Shown: positions 1 to 9,384, counted from the stretch's first letter. The stretch: DNA of 64,000 nucleotides from CAIYTF01 sp963664845 (GCA_963664845.1 OY761615.1:434001-498000); one strand, 5' to 3'. Notes: generated from the letters alone by a model not told the origin. Program-made: numbers and translations.

Positions 1-933
1 GTTGGCAGGTACTCTTCTCATTCCCCCTCTATCAGACACAACCTGGTATGTTCCTAGAACATCATGAGAATCGTTTCTGCGGGACGGAAGCGGGTTACCG
101 GTTTCAATTATCTGTTTTGCTTCTGCTATTTCAAAGACAGTACCTTCGATATAATTGGAAAAATACGCCTCAAAAAAACTAAAGTTTTTGAACGCACTTT
201 GCGACGGATTGTTCTCGGATCGATCTCGAAATTCTCTGTTGTGAAGGTATTCAAACAGAATTTCAAAAACGGCTACCCTGTTGCGATCGTATGGTAAGCC
301 CACTGCCCGCGAGAGAGCTAAATCCGAGCGCAGAATTTTTGATGGTTTTGTGGTTAACAATGCTCCAATTATTCGATTGAGCAATTCATATTCTCTCTGC
401 ATACCCAATATGAAGGATATTTCCTTCGCTTTATCCCGAAAACGGTTTATTCCGGATTCTCCATTTACCCTCAATATGTCGTCCAACTTTTCTTCAATTT
501 GAGGAATCCCCATCGATTTTGAATCAGGGCCAATTTTCTTGGTAATTTGTAAATTTTCCAGAAACGCCCTTTCTTTTGATGCAGCATAAAGTTCCCCAAA
601 CAACCGATTATCCCCCTCAACTGGGCCCTTCCCTTTAAGAAAATTTATGGTTACCCCGGGCAATTTTATTTTTTTGGTGTACGTAAAAGTTACAAAAAGT
701 TGGTTAGTGCTTGTTGGCTTGAACTCAATAGCCGAGCGATGACTTAAAACAGCGCCTGGATATAAATTTCCCAAAATTTCTAGAATATTTCTTCTGATAA
801 TTTCGGATGGAAGTTCGTCATAGTTACTTGTATAAATCTTAGGGGCGATCTTACGGATCTTGTTCTCTTTAACCAACCGCGAGATTCTATAAATTTCCCG
901 GGAGCCCGATGAAGCAAAAACCAGATCGCTCAT
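1..933 (-). CDS. Fic family protein with AbiEi-like N-terminal region (partial, 3' end outside window)
   Basis: An uninterrupted minus-strand frame of 311 codons runs from an ATG at 933 off the left edge. Residues 1 to about 115 look like the winged-helix N-terminal region (AbiEi-antitoxin-like) found on some Fic proteins. Near residues 259-264 it reads SNYIEG, matching the Fic inhibitory-helix motif (S/T)xxxE(G/N), followed by EIAEAKQII and SHDVLGTYQVVSD, typical of the segment before the Fic fold. The catalytic HPFxxGN motif should lie beyond position 1 and cannot be seen. Fic enzymes usually transfer AMP to a target protein; an inhibitory helix N-terminal to the domain defines the self-inhibited class II. 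No antitoxin gene is visible beside it. The upstream DNA is very AT-rich, with no clear Shine-Dalgarno site. The family call is fairly sure; target and activity are unknown. Confidence 0.75.
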   Translation of the reverse strand, partial: MSDLVFASSGSREIYRISRLVKENKIRKIAPKIYTSNYDELPSEIIRRNILEILGNLYPGAVLSHRSAIEFKPTSTNQLFVTFTYTKKIKLPGVTINFLKGKGPVEGDNRLFGELYAASKERAFLENLQITKKIGPDSKSMGIPQIEEKLDDILRVNGESGINRFRDKAKEISFILGMQREYELLNRIIGALLTTKPSKILRSDLALSRAVGLPYDRNRVAVFEILFEYLHNREFRDRSENNPSQSAFKNFSFFEAYFSNYIEGTVFEIAEAKQIIETGNPLPSRRNDSHDVLGTYQVVSDRGGMRRVPAN

Positions 934-1156
934 TTATATATTTTTTCCACAATAGTTAATAAATTTAACGCAAATTATGTTTTTTTTCTACAATAAGCCA
1001 ATATTTCAAATATTTTTTCCATAATGCTATTCGAAATGACACTTATAATAAAGCAATTAACTTTTTAATATGGTAAAAAGATCAGTTTGGATTGTTTTCT
1101 GACTGAACAGTCAATGAATCCAGTTCCCTTCTTTACGCTCCCTATCGCGAATTTTT

Positions 1157-1813
1157 TTATTGCGTCAGCGCAAAAAGTACAATATTCGTTCCAAATTTCA
1201 AGGCTTCCAGCCGCTTCGCTTCCGGATCATGGTGAACATCAGGGTCCGCCCAGCCATCACTAGGATTAGATTCATAGGTATAATAAACTGCTAACCGGTT
1301 CCCTATAAAGATCCCGAAACCCTGCGGCGGTTTCCCGTCATGTTCATGCGTCTTGGGTACTCCGTTCGAAAAGTCATACAAAATATGGTAGATGGGATGC
1401 GAATACGGAAGCTCGGTAAGCGGTTTATCCGGGAAGACCTTTTTCAATTCACGCCGGACAGCCTTGTCCAGACCATAATCATCGTCAATATATAAGAAAC
1501 CACCGTTTTCCAGATATTTCTTAAGCCGGTCGGCTTCGGAATTTGAGAAACTGACGTTCCCGTGCCCTGTCATGAACAGAAAAGGATACGAATAGACCTC
1601 ATCACTCCCCAAATCAACAAACTTGTATTCAGGAATTACTTTAAGCGTGGTATTAGCCTGCATGAATTTCAACAGGTTCACTTCCGCGGACGGATCGTTA
1701 TACCAGTCACTGCCACCGTTAAATTTCAATCGGACAATCTGGAAGCCCTTTTCCTGTGCCGGCACCACCGACACCAGAATTAACATCAGAAGAAACAGAG
1801 TAATTGATTTCAT
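1157..1813 (-). CDS. DUF4159 domain-containing exported protein
   Basis: 218 residues. A signal peptide is evident (hydrophobic residues 5-18, cleavage likely after PAQ at 20). The body matches DUF4159: a beta strand ending in FLFMTGHGNVSF (about 78-89), then a helix and GGFLYIDDDYG (104-114), and a C-terminal IFIGNRLAVYYTYES stretch. DUF4159 has a class I glutamine-amidotransferase-like fold but no established activity. In Bacteroidota it is often found with MoxR/DUF58/von Willebrand gene clusters; none is present here and the gene stands alone between repeats and metG. The function remains unassigned. Confidence 0.85.
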   Translation of the reverse strand: MKSITLFLLMLILVSVVPAQEKGFQIVRLKFNGGSDWYNDPSAEVNLLKFMQANTTLKVIPEYKFVDLGSDEVYSYPFLFMTGHGNVSFSNSEADRLKKYLENGGFLYIDDDYGLDKAVRRELKKVFPDKPLTELPYSHPIYHILYDFSNGVPKTHEHDGKPPQGFGIFIGNRLAVYYTYESNPSDGWADPDVHHDPEAKRLEALKFGTNIVLFALTQ

Positions 1814-1824
1814 TTAGTAAAGTA

Positions 1825-1936
1825 CAGTTGCCTCAAAAATTATTTCTTTTCAGATCCGTGAAAATCTGTTTCGAATCAGTGTAACCTCGACCGCTCCCGT
1901 TCGGGGTGCATACTCTTCTGCTTTTTGAGACAACCA
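1825..1936. repeat. MITE-like element, copy 1 (112 bp)
   Basis: Ends are imperfect inverted repeats: CAGTTGCCTCAAAAA on the left and, read in reverse complement, TGGTTGTCTCAAAAAG on the right. The interior contains a GC-rich CGAACGGGAGCGG block matching the interiors of the copies at 14974-15544 and 61415-61534. It fills the gap between metG and the DUF4159 gene. A short minus-strand reading frame across it is not considered a gene. Too small to code for a transposase, so any movement would be in trans. Confidence 0.6.
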
Positions 1937-1974
1937 CTTTATTATATTCAATTCCGTCCTGATAAACCATGTGG

Positions 1975-4071
1975 CTATCTTGCCACAGTCCCCGGCTTAA
2001 TCGTCTCCGGTATTTCAATCACACTAACTTTGCCCTCGCCACTGTCCACCGCCAGTATCATTCCCTGAGACTCATGTCCCATGAGCTTGGCCGGCAATAA
2101 ATTGCCCACAATCAGAACACTCTTGCCGATCAAATCCTCGGGTGCATAACTTTTGGCAATACCGGCAATGATCTGTCTGGTACCCTCTCCTGTCGACACA
2201 CGAAGCTGCAACAGTTTCTCACTCTTCGGCAAAGCTTTTGCTTCAAGCACTTTGGCAACAACCAACTTCACTTTCTTGAAATCGTCAAAGGTGATTAGTT
2301 CATCTTCCTTCTTCGGTTCAACAGGTGCTGCAACTGTCATGCCTTCAATTTGCTTTGCAATCACATCGTCCTCAATCTTTTTGAATAATATCTCAGGCGT
2401 GTTCAACTGGCTGCCTTCAAGCAGATGCATCTTTCCACAGGCATCCCAGGCCACCGGTTCAGCGTTCAGCATCTTGAAAATGCCTTCTGTGGTGAAAGGA
2501 ATGAGTGGTGAAAATACCTCTGCCAAAGTATAGATTGTCTGTAAACAAATGTGCAGTGTGGTCGAACATTGGTTCCTGTCCGCCTTAACCGTCTTCCACG
2601 GTTCTGAATCGTTAAAATACTTATTTGCATTACGCGCCAGGCTCATCATTTCCTGAACAGCCTCACGGGTCTTATATTTTTCAATCCACGTCCCAATTTT
2701 CTCTGGCGCGCTTTCAATGGAGTTCAGCATTTCCGAATCGCGCTCCTGCAGCTCATAAAGAGCAGGTACTTTTCCTTCAAAATGCTTGAAGACAAAAGTC
2801 ATCGTGCGGTTGATAAAGTTGCCCAATATATCTGCAAGCTCATTATTATACCTGGCCTGGAATTCTTTCCACAGAAAATCGGTGTCGCGCAATTCCGGCA
2901 AATTGGAAGCAAGACTATAGCGCAACGAGTCTGCAGTAAATAATTCAAGGAAATCTTTCACATCGATGCCCCAGTTGCGGCTCTTGGAAAACTTCTGGCC
3001 TTCAAAATTCAAAAATTCGTTCGCGGGAACGCTTTCGGGCAGAACAAATTTATCCTTGTTATGATCATTCCACGCCATAAGCATAGCCGGGAATATAATG
3101 CAGTGAAATACCACGTTGTCTTTGCCGATAAACGGAATGTAGCGGGTATTGGGATCCTGCCAGTAGGAACGCCATTTTTCCGTGTCACCACGCTGTTCAA
3201 ACAACAGTTTTGTCGCAGAGATGTAACCAAGCACAGCCTCAAACCACACGTAAAGTGATTTTCCTTCGGCATTATCCAGTGGCACCGGCACACCCCAGTC
3301 AATATCACGGGTTACCGCTCTGTCATTAAGCCCATCCTGAAACCAGCCTTTGCAATACTGTAAAACGTTGTCTTTCCAGCCAACAGCTTCATCCTGTTTG
3401 GAAATATACTCTTTCAACCTGTCCTGATAATTGCCCAACGGGAAAAACCAGTGGGAAGTTTCTTTCAGTACCGGCGTTTCTCCTGAAATTTTACTTATCG
3501 GTTTCTTCAGTTCTGAAGGATCATACAGCGCTCCGCAATTTTCACATTCATCGCTCCGTGCACTTTCGTTGCCACATTTGGGACACGTGCCTTCCACATA
3601 GCGGTCGGGCAGAAACATTTTAACCTTCTCATCGAAAAACTGCATGGTGCTTTTCGTGTTCAGGATCTTGTTTTCATAATAATTAAGGAAAAATTCCTGG
3701 GCGGTTTTGTAGTGCACCGGGTAACTGGTTCGGGAATAAATATCGAAACTCATTCCGAACTTCTCAAACGCTTCTTTGTTGGCACCATGATACCGGTCAA
3801 TTATTACTTTGGGCGTAACACCCTCTTTATCGGCTGAAATGGTTATCGGGGCACCATGTTCGTCTGAACCGCAAACAAAAATAATGTCACTGCCTTTTAA
3901 TCTGTGGTAACGGACGAAAATGTCAGCCGGCAGATAAGCTCCTGCCAAATGACCCAGGTGGATCATGCCATTGGCATACGGTAACGCCGCTGTTACAAGT
4001 ATTTTCTCTTTTTCCAAGTCTAATTCCAAGTCTTTTTCATAAATTTGAATTTTGTATCTAAATATACTCAA
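1975..4071 (-). CDS. metG: Methionyl-tRNA synthetase
   Basis: 698 residues. Charges tRNA-Met in the cytoplasm. Class I signatures are complete: HLGH (38-41, the HIGH motif) after LPYANGMIHLG, CGSDEHG (67-73), a zinc knuckle with C163, C166, C176 and C179, and KFSKS (361-365, the KMSKS motif). The C-terminal 100 residues form a Trbp111/EMAP-like tRNA-binding domain (FDDFKKVKLVVAKV onward), so this is the long dimeric form. The start is uncertain: the chosen codon is a TTG at 4071 preceded by AAGGTAA; the family usually begins only a few residues before KILVTAALPYANG, and two further in-frame TTG codons occur inside a duplicated GACTTGGAA at 4020-4040. The downstream MITE copy separates it from DUF4159. 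Confidence 0.97.
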   Translation of the reverse strand: MSIFRYKIQIYEKDLELDLEKEKILVTAALPYANGMIHLGHLAGAYLPADIFVRYHRLKGSDIIFVCGSDEHGAPITISADKEGVTPKVIIDRYHGANKEAFEKFGMSFDIYSRTSYPVHYKTAQEFFLNYYENKILNTKSTMQFFDEKVKMFLPDRYVEGTCPKCGNESARSDECENCGALYDPSELKKPISKISGETPVLKETSHWFFPLGNYQDRLKEYISKQDEAVGWKDNVLQYCKGWFQDGLNDRAVTRDIDWGVPVPLDNAEGKSLYVWFEAVLGYISATKLLFEQRGDTEKWRSYWQDPNTRYIPFIGKDNVVFHCIIFPAMLMAWNDHNKDKFVLPESVPANEFLNFEGQKFSKSRNWGIDVKDFLELFTADSLRYSLASNLPELRDTDFLWKEFQARYNNELADILGNFINRTMTFVFKHFEGKVPALYELQERDSEMLNSIESAPEKIGTWIEKYKTREAVQEMMSLARNANKYFNDSEPWKTVKADRNQCSTTLHICLQTIYTLAEVFSPLIPFTTEGIFKMLNAEPVAWDACGKMHLLEGSQLNTPEILFKKIEDDVIAKQIEGMTVAAPVEPKKEDELITFDDFKKVKLVVAKVLEAKALPKSEKLLQLRVSTGEGTRQIIAGIAKSYAPEDLIGKSVLIVGNLLPAKLMGHESQGMILAVDSGEGKVSVIEIPETIKPGTVAR

Positions 4072-4101
4072 TTTACCTTATTTAATTAATTGAATTGCGC
4101 T

Positions 4102-4995
4102 ATGGCATCACCATTTACCCGATTGCTCCCAATATTGGCATTACTCCTTCTCGCCACCGCTTTCCCTCAGGAAATTTCCCGGCAGGATACTTCCTGCAAA
4201 CCCGGGAGTTATGAAATTTTCCCCGGCGGATTGCATTTCCTGCCACTTCGGGCAAACATGGCTGAGGCTAAAATGGGCGTCCTCTATTTCCCCGATAATG
4301 CAAATCTCAAGGTCGACATGGGTAACTCCGTGGATATAGTGAAATGGTACTTAAGAAACCGTGCACAGTTTAGCGTCGGCGTCGAGTTCATGGCATATGC
4401 CCAGGTGAACAGTTACAGCGGCTACCGGTTGCAGATTAGCGCCCTCGACGGATTCTTCGGCGGAAATGTGACCTGGTCAAAGTTGGTAAGCGAAAGCGAA
4501 TATTATCTGCGTTTCAGATATATGCATAACAGTGCACACCGCGCTGACGGATACTACGACCTCATCAGAAAAGAATGGATCGATGGACAGAAACCAACTC
4601 CTTTCACACGCGACTATGCCGAAATAACCGCTGCCGCTGAAACAAAGATTGGCAGTATGTCAATCCGCCCCTACATCGCAACCTCATATGCCGCGAGAAT
4701 GCGGCCGCAGGAACTCAAACATTTCCTCGCTTTCGCCGGCGCAGAGCTGCACACTGACCGGCAGTTCCTGATACCAAAACTCCCCTATTGCTGGTTTCTT
4801 GCTGCACACGCTCAACTTAACGGCATGCCGGAATATCAGATGACATACCATACGCAGGCGGGAATTAAATTTGGCAGTTGGGAAGGCAAAGGAATAGTGT
4901 TGTACGGTTCTTATTATTTCGGTGCGAACTATTTTAACGAGTTCTATTATCAGAGACTGGATCGGTTTGGTATTGGATTTTTTATCGATTTTTAG
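4102..4995 (+). CDS. Putative outer-membrane beta-barrel protein (DUF1207-like)
   Basis: 297 residues from the ATG at 4102; an upstream in-frame TTG at 4090 would add four residues but gives a poorer signal peptide. Residues 1-24 form a signal peptide (LLPILALLLLATAFPQ). The mature part alternates aromatic and polar residues as in beta strands and ends in Phe (GFFIDF), the usual recognition signal for the barrel-assembly machinery. The opening EIFPGGLHFLPLRANMAEAK resembles DUF1207 barrels of Bacteroidota. Transcribed divergently from metG with about 30 bp between. Substrate unknown; the family call is moderate. Confidence 0.65.
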   Translation: MASPFTRLLPILALLLLATAFPQEISRQDTSCKPGSYEIFPGGLHFLPLRANMAEAKMGVLYFPDNANLKVDMGNSVDIVKWYLRNRAQFSVGVEFMAYAQVNSYSGYRLQISALDGFFGGNVTWSKLVSESEYYLRFRYMHNSAHRADGYYDLIRKEWIDGQKPTPFTRDYAEITAAAETKIGSMSIRPYIATSYAARMRPQELKHFLAFAGAELHTDRQFLIPKLPYCWFLAAHAQLNGMPEYQMTYHTQAGIKFGSWEGKGIVLYGSYYFGANYFNEFYYQRLDRFGIGFFIDF

Positions 4996-5066
4996 CTGAC
5001 CGTGTTATTGCTCAAGAGCATAAAGACACTCCAGCTCACTTCCCTTTTTCCGCCGCGCTGTGTTAT

Positions 5067-5085
5067 GTAGGCCGTTAGCGCCTAC
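5067..5085. repeat. Short hairpin in the 280-bp gap before the chemoreceptor gene
   Basis: GTAGGC and GCCTAC flank a 7-base loop, inside a larger TGTTA...TAACA pairing. The sequence resembles the dispersed 'GCGCATAGGCGTCAAC' repeat seen at 15062, 15485 and 60.9 kb. Nothing else is recognisable in the gap. Confidence 0.35.
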
Positions 5086-5275
5086 GCCCCAACTTAACAC
5101 AATCAGTACCAATTTTATGCCCCTCATTTTGGTAGGGCCTCGTTTTGAATGCGCAAATCTATTCGAAAAGCCCGTTTTTACTGCGCTTATTAAACAAATC
5201 ACTCACTAATTCGATGATAATATTGAATAATGTTATTACTTGGCAATACGATGCATATGAATAAACGAATAATCA

Positions 5276-7282
5276 GTGAGAATAGGTGTGAGACATTTAT
5301 CGATTTCACAACGAATGAACTATATGCTGGGAATTGTACTGCTCTTGTCAATTCTATCCATGTTTTTCATTCTGCTGCAAAAAGAAGAGACCCTAAAAGT
5401 TGAAAAAACCAGGGATAGCGTTCATGAACTCTCAGAGACCTTAAGAGAGTCCATAATGTTTGCAATGGCCGGAGGAGTTACAGATATCTCCCCGTTCATA
5501 CTTCAAATGAAGAAAAATCAAAATATCCGTGAACTCAGAGTTATTCCTACAAACCTCATCCGACCCGACAGTGAGCTCAAATTTGATACTAAAGAAAAAG
5601 AGGTATTGAGTACCCGTAAACCGGAATTTACCAATGAAGTTTTCAAAGGTGAAGACGTCGTTTCCTCAATTGAATTACTTCCTTCCAATGAAACCTGTAC
5701 GTCCTGCCATGTATCTCAAACCGGCGACCCGTTGGCAGTTGTCAGCATCAGGTATACCATGGCAAGCACAAATGCAACCATTGCTTCACAAAGACTTGAA
5801 GCGCTTATCATGGGAATTGCCGTGTTATTGTTTGTCTTCTTTGTTGTTCGCCATTTCCTCAATAAATACATATTGAAGGATCTGCAAAGAACAGGCAGCG
5901 CAATAGATGCTCTTTCACTCGGAATTATTACCGAAGATATTTCAACTGATCGAAATGATGAAATTGGTAACCTCCTGAGATCGCTGCAAAAATTGCAAAT
6001 AGGCCTGCGGCATGAGGCTGAAGTAGCACTTAAAATTTCAGAGGGCGACCTTTCCTCAAAAATTGATCTGCTTTCTAAAGATGATATTCTCGGGAAAGCT
6101 ATTCAAACGGTTCAGGGAAATCTTATTGAACTGGTCAATACCACCGATATGCTCTGCTCGGCAGCAATAGAGGGCAACCTTGCAAAACGAATTGAAGTCG
6201 ACAAACAAAAAGGTGACTATCAAAAAATTTTCATTGGTATCAATAACATCCTTGAATCCGTAATAAATCCCGTGAAAGAGGGCGCTGTCGCACTGGCACA
6301 AATGGCTCAAGGTGATTTTACCTGCAAAATCACCGGAAATTATAAGGGTGACCATAAGCTTATTATCGACAGTATAAATACACTGAACGATTCTCTCTCC
6401 GGGTTGATTTCCGATATCCATAACGCTGCAGAGGCCACGGCTAGCGCCGGTGCTGAAATTTCCTCCAGTGCTGAACGGATGGCAGCGGGTGCACAAATAC
6501 AATCAGCCCAGACTAACGATGTAGCTTCCGCCGTTGAAGAGATGACCAAAACGATCGTCGAAACAACCCGGAATACCTCTATTGCCTCCGATACCGCTAA
6601 GAATGCCGGGGCAATGGCACAAAGAGGAGTCACTATCGTATCGCAAACTATTGAAGGGATGAATGGGATTGCAGATGTGGTTACAAAATCAGCCGACACG
6701 GTCTTTGCCCTTGGACAAAACAGCGACAAAATCGGTGAGATTGCACAGGTCATTGATGACATTGCTGATCAGACTAATCTTCTTGCGCTTAATGCGGCAA
6801 TAGAAGCTGCCCGGGCCGGTGAACAGGGACGCGGATTTGCCGTGGTAGCCGATGAAGTGCGAAAGCTTGCAGAACGCACTACTAAAGCAACAAAAGAAAT
6901 TGCACTTATGATTAAACAAATTCAGAATGATACTTTTTTGGCAGTCGAGTCCATCCGCGAGGGGAAACGCAAAGTTGAAGTCGGGAAAAAACTGGCTGGG
7001 GAGGCAGGAGAATCCCTCTTGGGTATTGTGCAGGGAACGCAAAAAGTAACAGACATTATTGTTCAGGTGGCGGCAACCAGCGAGCAGCAATCTGCAACAG
7101 CAGAGGAGATCAGCAAGAATATTGAAGGTATCAACAATGTAACAAGCGAATCAGCAGGTGGAATTGAGCAAATGGCAAAATCTGCTGAAGATTTGAATCG
7201 ACTGACGGATAATTTACGGAATCTGCTTGGTAAATTCAGAATCGAACGCCATTTTACCGCACGAAGCAAAATCACGGCCTGA
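5276..7282 (+). CDS. Methyl-accepting chemotaxis protein with CxxCH motif in the periplasmic domain
   Basis: 668 residues. TM1 at 16-35, a periplasmic domain at about 36-173, TM2 at about 176-195, then HAMP and tandem HAMP-like segments and a long coiled-coil signalling domain. The hairpin tip is fully conserved (ADQTNLLALNAAIEAARAGE, near 495-514, and GRGFAVVADEVRKLAERT after it), so it should couple to CheA/CheW. The sensor domain contains ETCTSCH: C141, C144 and H145 form a c-type haem attachment motif, suggesting a redox, oxygen or nitric oxide sensor. No CheR-tethering pentapeptide is seen at the C-terminus. The start is a GTG at 5276; GTG at 5288 is possible. No che genes lie nearby. 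Confidence 0.92.
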   Translation: MRIGVRHLSISQRMNYMLGIVLLLSILSMFFILLQKEETLKVEKTRDSVHELSETLRESIMFAMAGGVTDISPFILQMKKNQNIRELRVIPTNLIRPDSELKFDTKEKEVLSTRKPEFTNEVFKGEDVVSSIELLPSNETCTSCHVSQTGDPLAVVSIRYTMASTNATIASQRLEALIMGIAVLLFVFFVVRHFLNKYILKDLQRTGSAIDALSLGIITEDISTDRNDEIGNLLRSLQKLQIGLRHEAEVALKISEGDLSSKIDLLSKDDILGKAIQTVQGNLIELVNTTDMLCSAAIEGNLAKRIEVDKQKGDYQKIFIGINNILESVINPVKEGAVALAQMAQGDFTCKITGNYKGDHKLIIDSINTLNDSLSGLISDIHNAAEATASAGAEISSSAERMAAGAQIQSAQTNDVASAVEEMTKTIVETTRNTSIASDTAKNAGAMAQRGVTIVSQTIEGMNGIADVVTKSADTVFALGQNSDKIGEIAQVIDDIADQTNLLALNAAIEAARAGEQGRGFAVVADEVRKLAERTTKATKEIALMIKQIQNDTFLAVESIREGKRKVEVGKKLAGEAGESLLGIVQGTQKVTDIIVQVAATSEQQSATAEEISKNIEGINNVTSESAGGIEQMAKSAEDLNRLTDNLRNLLGKFRIERHFTARSKITA

Positions 7283-7323
7283 TGTTTCGCAAATACCATT
7301 AAGAGTATTAAAGCCTACTCTGC

Positions 7324-7752
7324 TCATCGGTAAATCGGGTTTGTTTTTACGGGCTCTCCGCAAACCAAGCAGTTTGGACGGTGAACACAAACAACGTTCC
7401 CGCAATTGTCACACCTCCACTTGAGCCTTTCATTTTCAACGAACTTCCTGATTCCGTTCTGTTTGATGTTGTTCAAGTTTTCAATCATGCTCATTCCATA
7501 TTTCGTCCGGTATCTCTTATCCAAATGCTTTACCCGGGCACACGGAAATTGGGTACAGCCAAAACAATACTTTGATCCGCTGCTCTTTAACAGTTCACAG
7601 TATTTTATCGGACACCTGATGCAATACGGCGATTTTTGCGCTCCCTCTGCGTAACATCCGGTGCAAATGTTCTTTGTACGATGCTGAGCCAAACAAAGCC
7701 CGCAGTCCATCCCACACGGAGCAATTTGCTTTATGGTTAAAGTGTTTTTCAT
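7324..7752 (-). CDS. DUF3795 cysteine-rich protein
   Basis: 142 residues with 16 cysteines. It opens with the DUF3795 signature IAPCGMDCGLC, then CTGC, CIRCPIKYC, CFGCTQFPC, and ends with a second zinc-ribbon-like segment (CDNCG near 114, then C122, C128, C131). The cysteine spacing implies metal or iron-sulfur binding; no activity is established for the family. Convergent with the chemoreceptor gene upstream on the other strand; not obviously in an operon. Confidence 0.85.
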   Translation of the reverse strand: MKNTLTIKQIAPCGMDCGLCLAQHRTKNICTGCYAEGAQKSPYCIRCPIKYCELLKSSGSKYCFGCTQFPCARVKHLDKRYRTKYGMSMIENLNNIKQNGIRKFVENERLKWRCDNCGNVVCVHRPNCLVCGEPVKTNPIYR

Positions 7753-7841
7753 TTTGATTTATGTATTTTTTTGTGCTTTCTACGATGGGTTTTGAACTAA
7801 TTGATCAACAATAACCGTTTACTATACAAACAGTAAAACAA

Positions 7842-8261
7842 TCAGTTCTCCATTTTTATGGCGATTAATTTCACAATATGCGCAACTGCCTTTTGCGTTT
7901 TCACTTCAACTCTCAATCCCCTGCCTTCAGCATATTTCTTCGCGTTGGTGATCTCTTGAATCATCTTCTTGGGCAAGTCGCTTTTGCATACGGCAGATAC
8001 TGCCTTATCTCCAAAGATAAACGATACCACAAAATAATTATCGTACGGTTTGAAAAAGAAGAGATTTCTTTTTTTATACAACATCTTTAAAGTCCAGCCG
8101 TTCTTGGCTCCGTAGTATTTCCATTCCTCGGTCAGGGAGCCATAGGTTTCTGCAAGATGCTTTCTGATTTCTTCCCAACAGGAGAAGGTCTCACCTAGAA
8201 GCTCAACAAGCATTTGATGATTAGGCAAAACTGATTTTTCAGTTAATTTCAACTCTGTCAT
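7842..8261 (-). CDS. DUF3788 family protein
   Basis: 139 residues, cytoplasmic. Core features of DUF3788 are visible: EEWKYYGAKNGWTLKMLYKKRNLFFF and a C-terminal GLRVEVKTQ...VAHIVKLIAIKMEN. Related proteins often act as small stand-alone folds of the DUF1801/YdhG type, but the biochemical role is unknown. Its stop lies about 90 bp upstream of the DUF3795 start on the same strand, so the two could be co-transcribed. Confidence 0.8.
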   Translation of the reverse strand: MTELKLTEKSVLPNHQMLVELLGETFSCWEEIRKHLAETYGSLTEEWKYYGAKNGWTLKMLYKKRNLFFFKPYDNYFVVSFIFGDKAVSAVCKSDLPKKMIQEITNAKKYAEGRGLRVEVKTQKAVAHIVKLIAIKMEN

Positions 8262-8513
8262 TTCTGTATCTCTTTATTGTATCTCAACATATTAGCTCCT
8301 GCAATTAATAACATTTCGAAATATTCACAAGGTGCATATTAATAAATAGCGCAATAGACTGGAGCGTCATTTATATTGTTAAAATTACAGACAATACCTG
8401 AACGGTTCGAAATTTTATCTGTTTCATTAATCTTTTCCTTCCTGAAAAACTCATGTCGATTTTTACGGTATTCCATTAATTACTCATGCTATGCAAGGAT
8501 TCCAATTGACTTG

Positions 8514-8638
8514 CCACGAGCTTCAGCTCGTGGATCATTCGCACCCAACGAAATTGGCTTTAGCCACAAATCTTCGCTCTATTAGTGGCTAAAGCCAACT
8601 TTTAGAATGTCCATTTATTCCAGGACTTGAAGTCGTGG
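8514..8638. repeat. REP-like palindrome cluster
   Basis: Three hairpins within about 125 bp of an otherwise empty 484-bp gap (8262-8745). At 8514-8533 CCACGAGCT pairs with AGCTCGTGG. At 8554-8567 and 8585-8598 a perfect 14-bp stem forms (TTGGCTTTAGCCAC and its complement). At 8620-8638 there is a near-palindrome around CTTGAAG. Such 'CTTTAGCC / CTTCAGCTCG' palindromes are common dispersed REP-type elements in Bacteroidota genomes, often moved by RAYT/IS200-like transposases; none is present here. Confidence 0.6.
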
Positions 8639-8745
8639 CTATTCAATCTCTGAGTTCATGTAACTTGAGTTAATTATTACCATATAAATGTTTAATGATA
8701 CAGCGACAATAATCTCGAAAGCAAATCTTATACTGTCAGCTTTGT

Positions 8746-9384
8746 TTACCTGTTTCTCTTTTCTTTCATCAACAGAAAGCCCAGACCCAGCAACCCGGAA
8801 AACAATAACCCGACGTCCTCGAATACAAAAAATTTTAATGCAGCTCCAAACCCAATGAGAGACCATAAAAGAGGAATTATAAATAGTTTTATCGACGGTT
8901 TTTTGGTCACGCACATAAGCAGACCAAAGGTGAATATGGTTGTCGGGCATGGTAAACCAAATGTTGGCGAATCCGGATATATGTGCCCAAAGACAAAACC
9001 AAGGAGAGGATAGATAACAAGTGCATAAAGAATGAGTATCAAACCGGTGACACCATGAATATCATTATGCCAGCCAAAAGCTATTTCTTTTCGGATCACT
9101 CCATAGACAAGGAAAAACAAGCCTTGGATAATGAACAGGGCTCCAAACAAATAGGCCGCTCCATTTATGGCCGTAAAGAAGAGTATATGGTAGACGATTC
9201 CAACCCATAACCAGAAAAAGGATAAAAAAGCACTGATGATCATCCCCTTTTCCGGTTTGTTTGAAAAAAGGAGCCAAATACAGACAGCCGCAAATACATA
9301 AAATAAAACTTGGAGTGGAAAAATGGTTTGATTATAGTTCCTGAATACGGCAAAAAACTGTTCTGATGTGAATGGCATTTTCAT
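8746..9384 (-). CDS. DUF6064 family membrane protein
   Basis: 212 residues, almost entirely hydrophobic with about six to seven membrane spans. The N-terminus MPFTSEQFFAVFRNYNQTIFPLQ and the GWHNDIHGVTGLILILYALVIYP motif are typical of DUF6064. Function unknown. Two ATGs (9384 and 9378) are possible starts. No partner gene is evident; the gene is flanked by the palindrome cluster downstream. Confidence 0.75.
   Translation of the reverse strand: MKMPFTSEQFFAVFRNYNQTIFPLQVLFYVFAAVCIWLLFSNKPEKGMIISAFLSFFWLWVGIVYHILFFTAINGAAYLFGALFIIQGLFFLVYGVIRKEIAFGWHNDIHGVTGLILILYALVIYPLLGFVFGHIYPDSPTFGLPCPTTIFTFGLLMCVTKKPSIKLFIIPLLWSLIGFGAALKFFVFEDVGLLFSGLLGLGFLLMKEKRNR

Noticed and set aside
64..502. Two plus-strand frames near the left edge
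   Set aside because: They lie antisense to the long Fic-like frame, which carries a recognisable motif and no stops for 311 codons.
1833..2018. 61-residue minus-strand frame
   Set aside because: It runs through MITE copy 1 and into metG; no protein-like conservation.
7063..7424. Several frames antisense to the chemoreceptor end and overlapping the DUF3795 gene
   Set aside because: Shadows of two well-supported genes.
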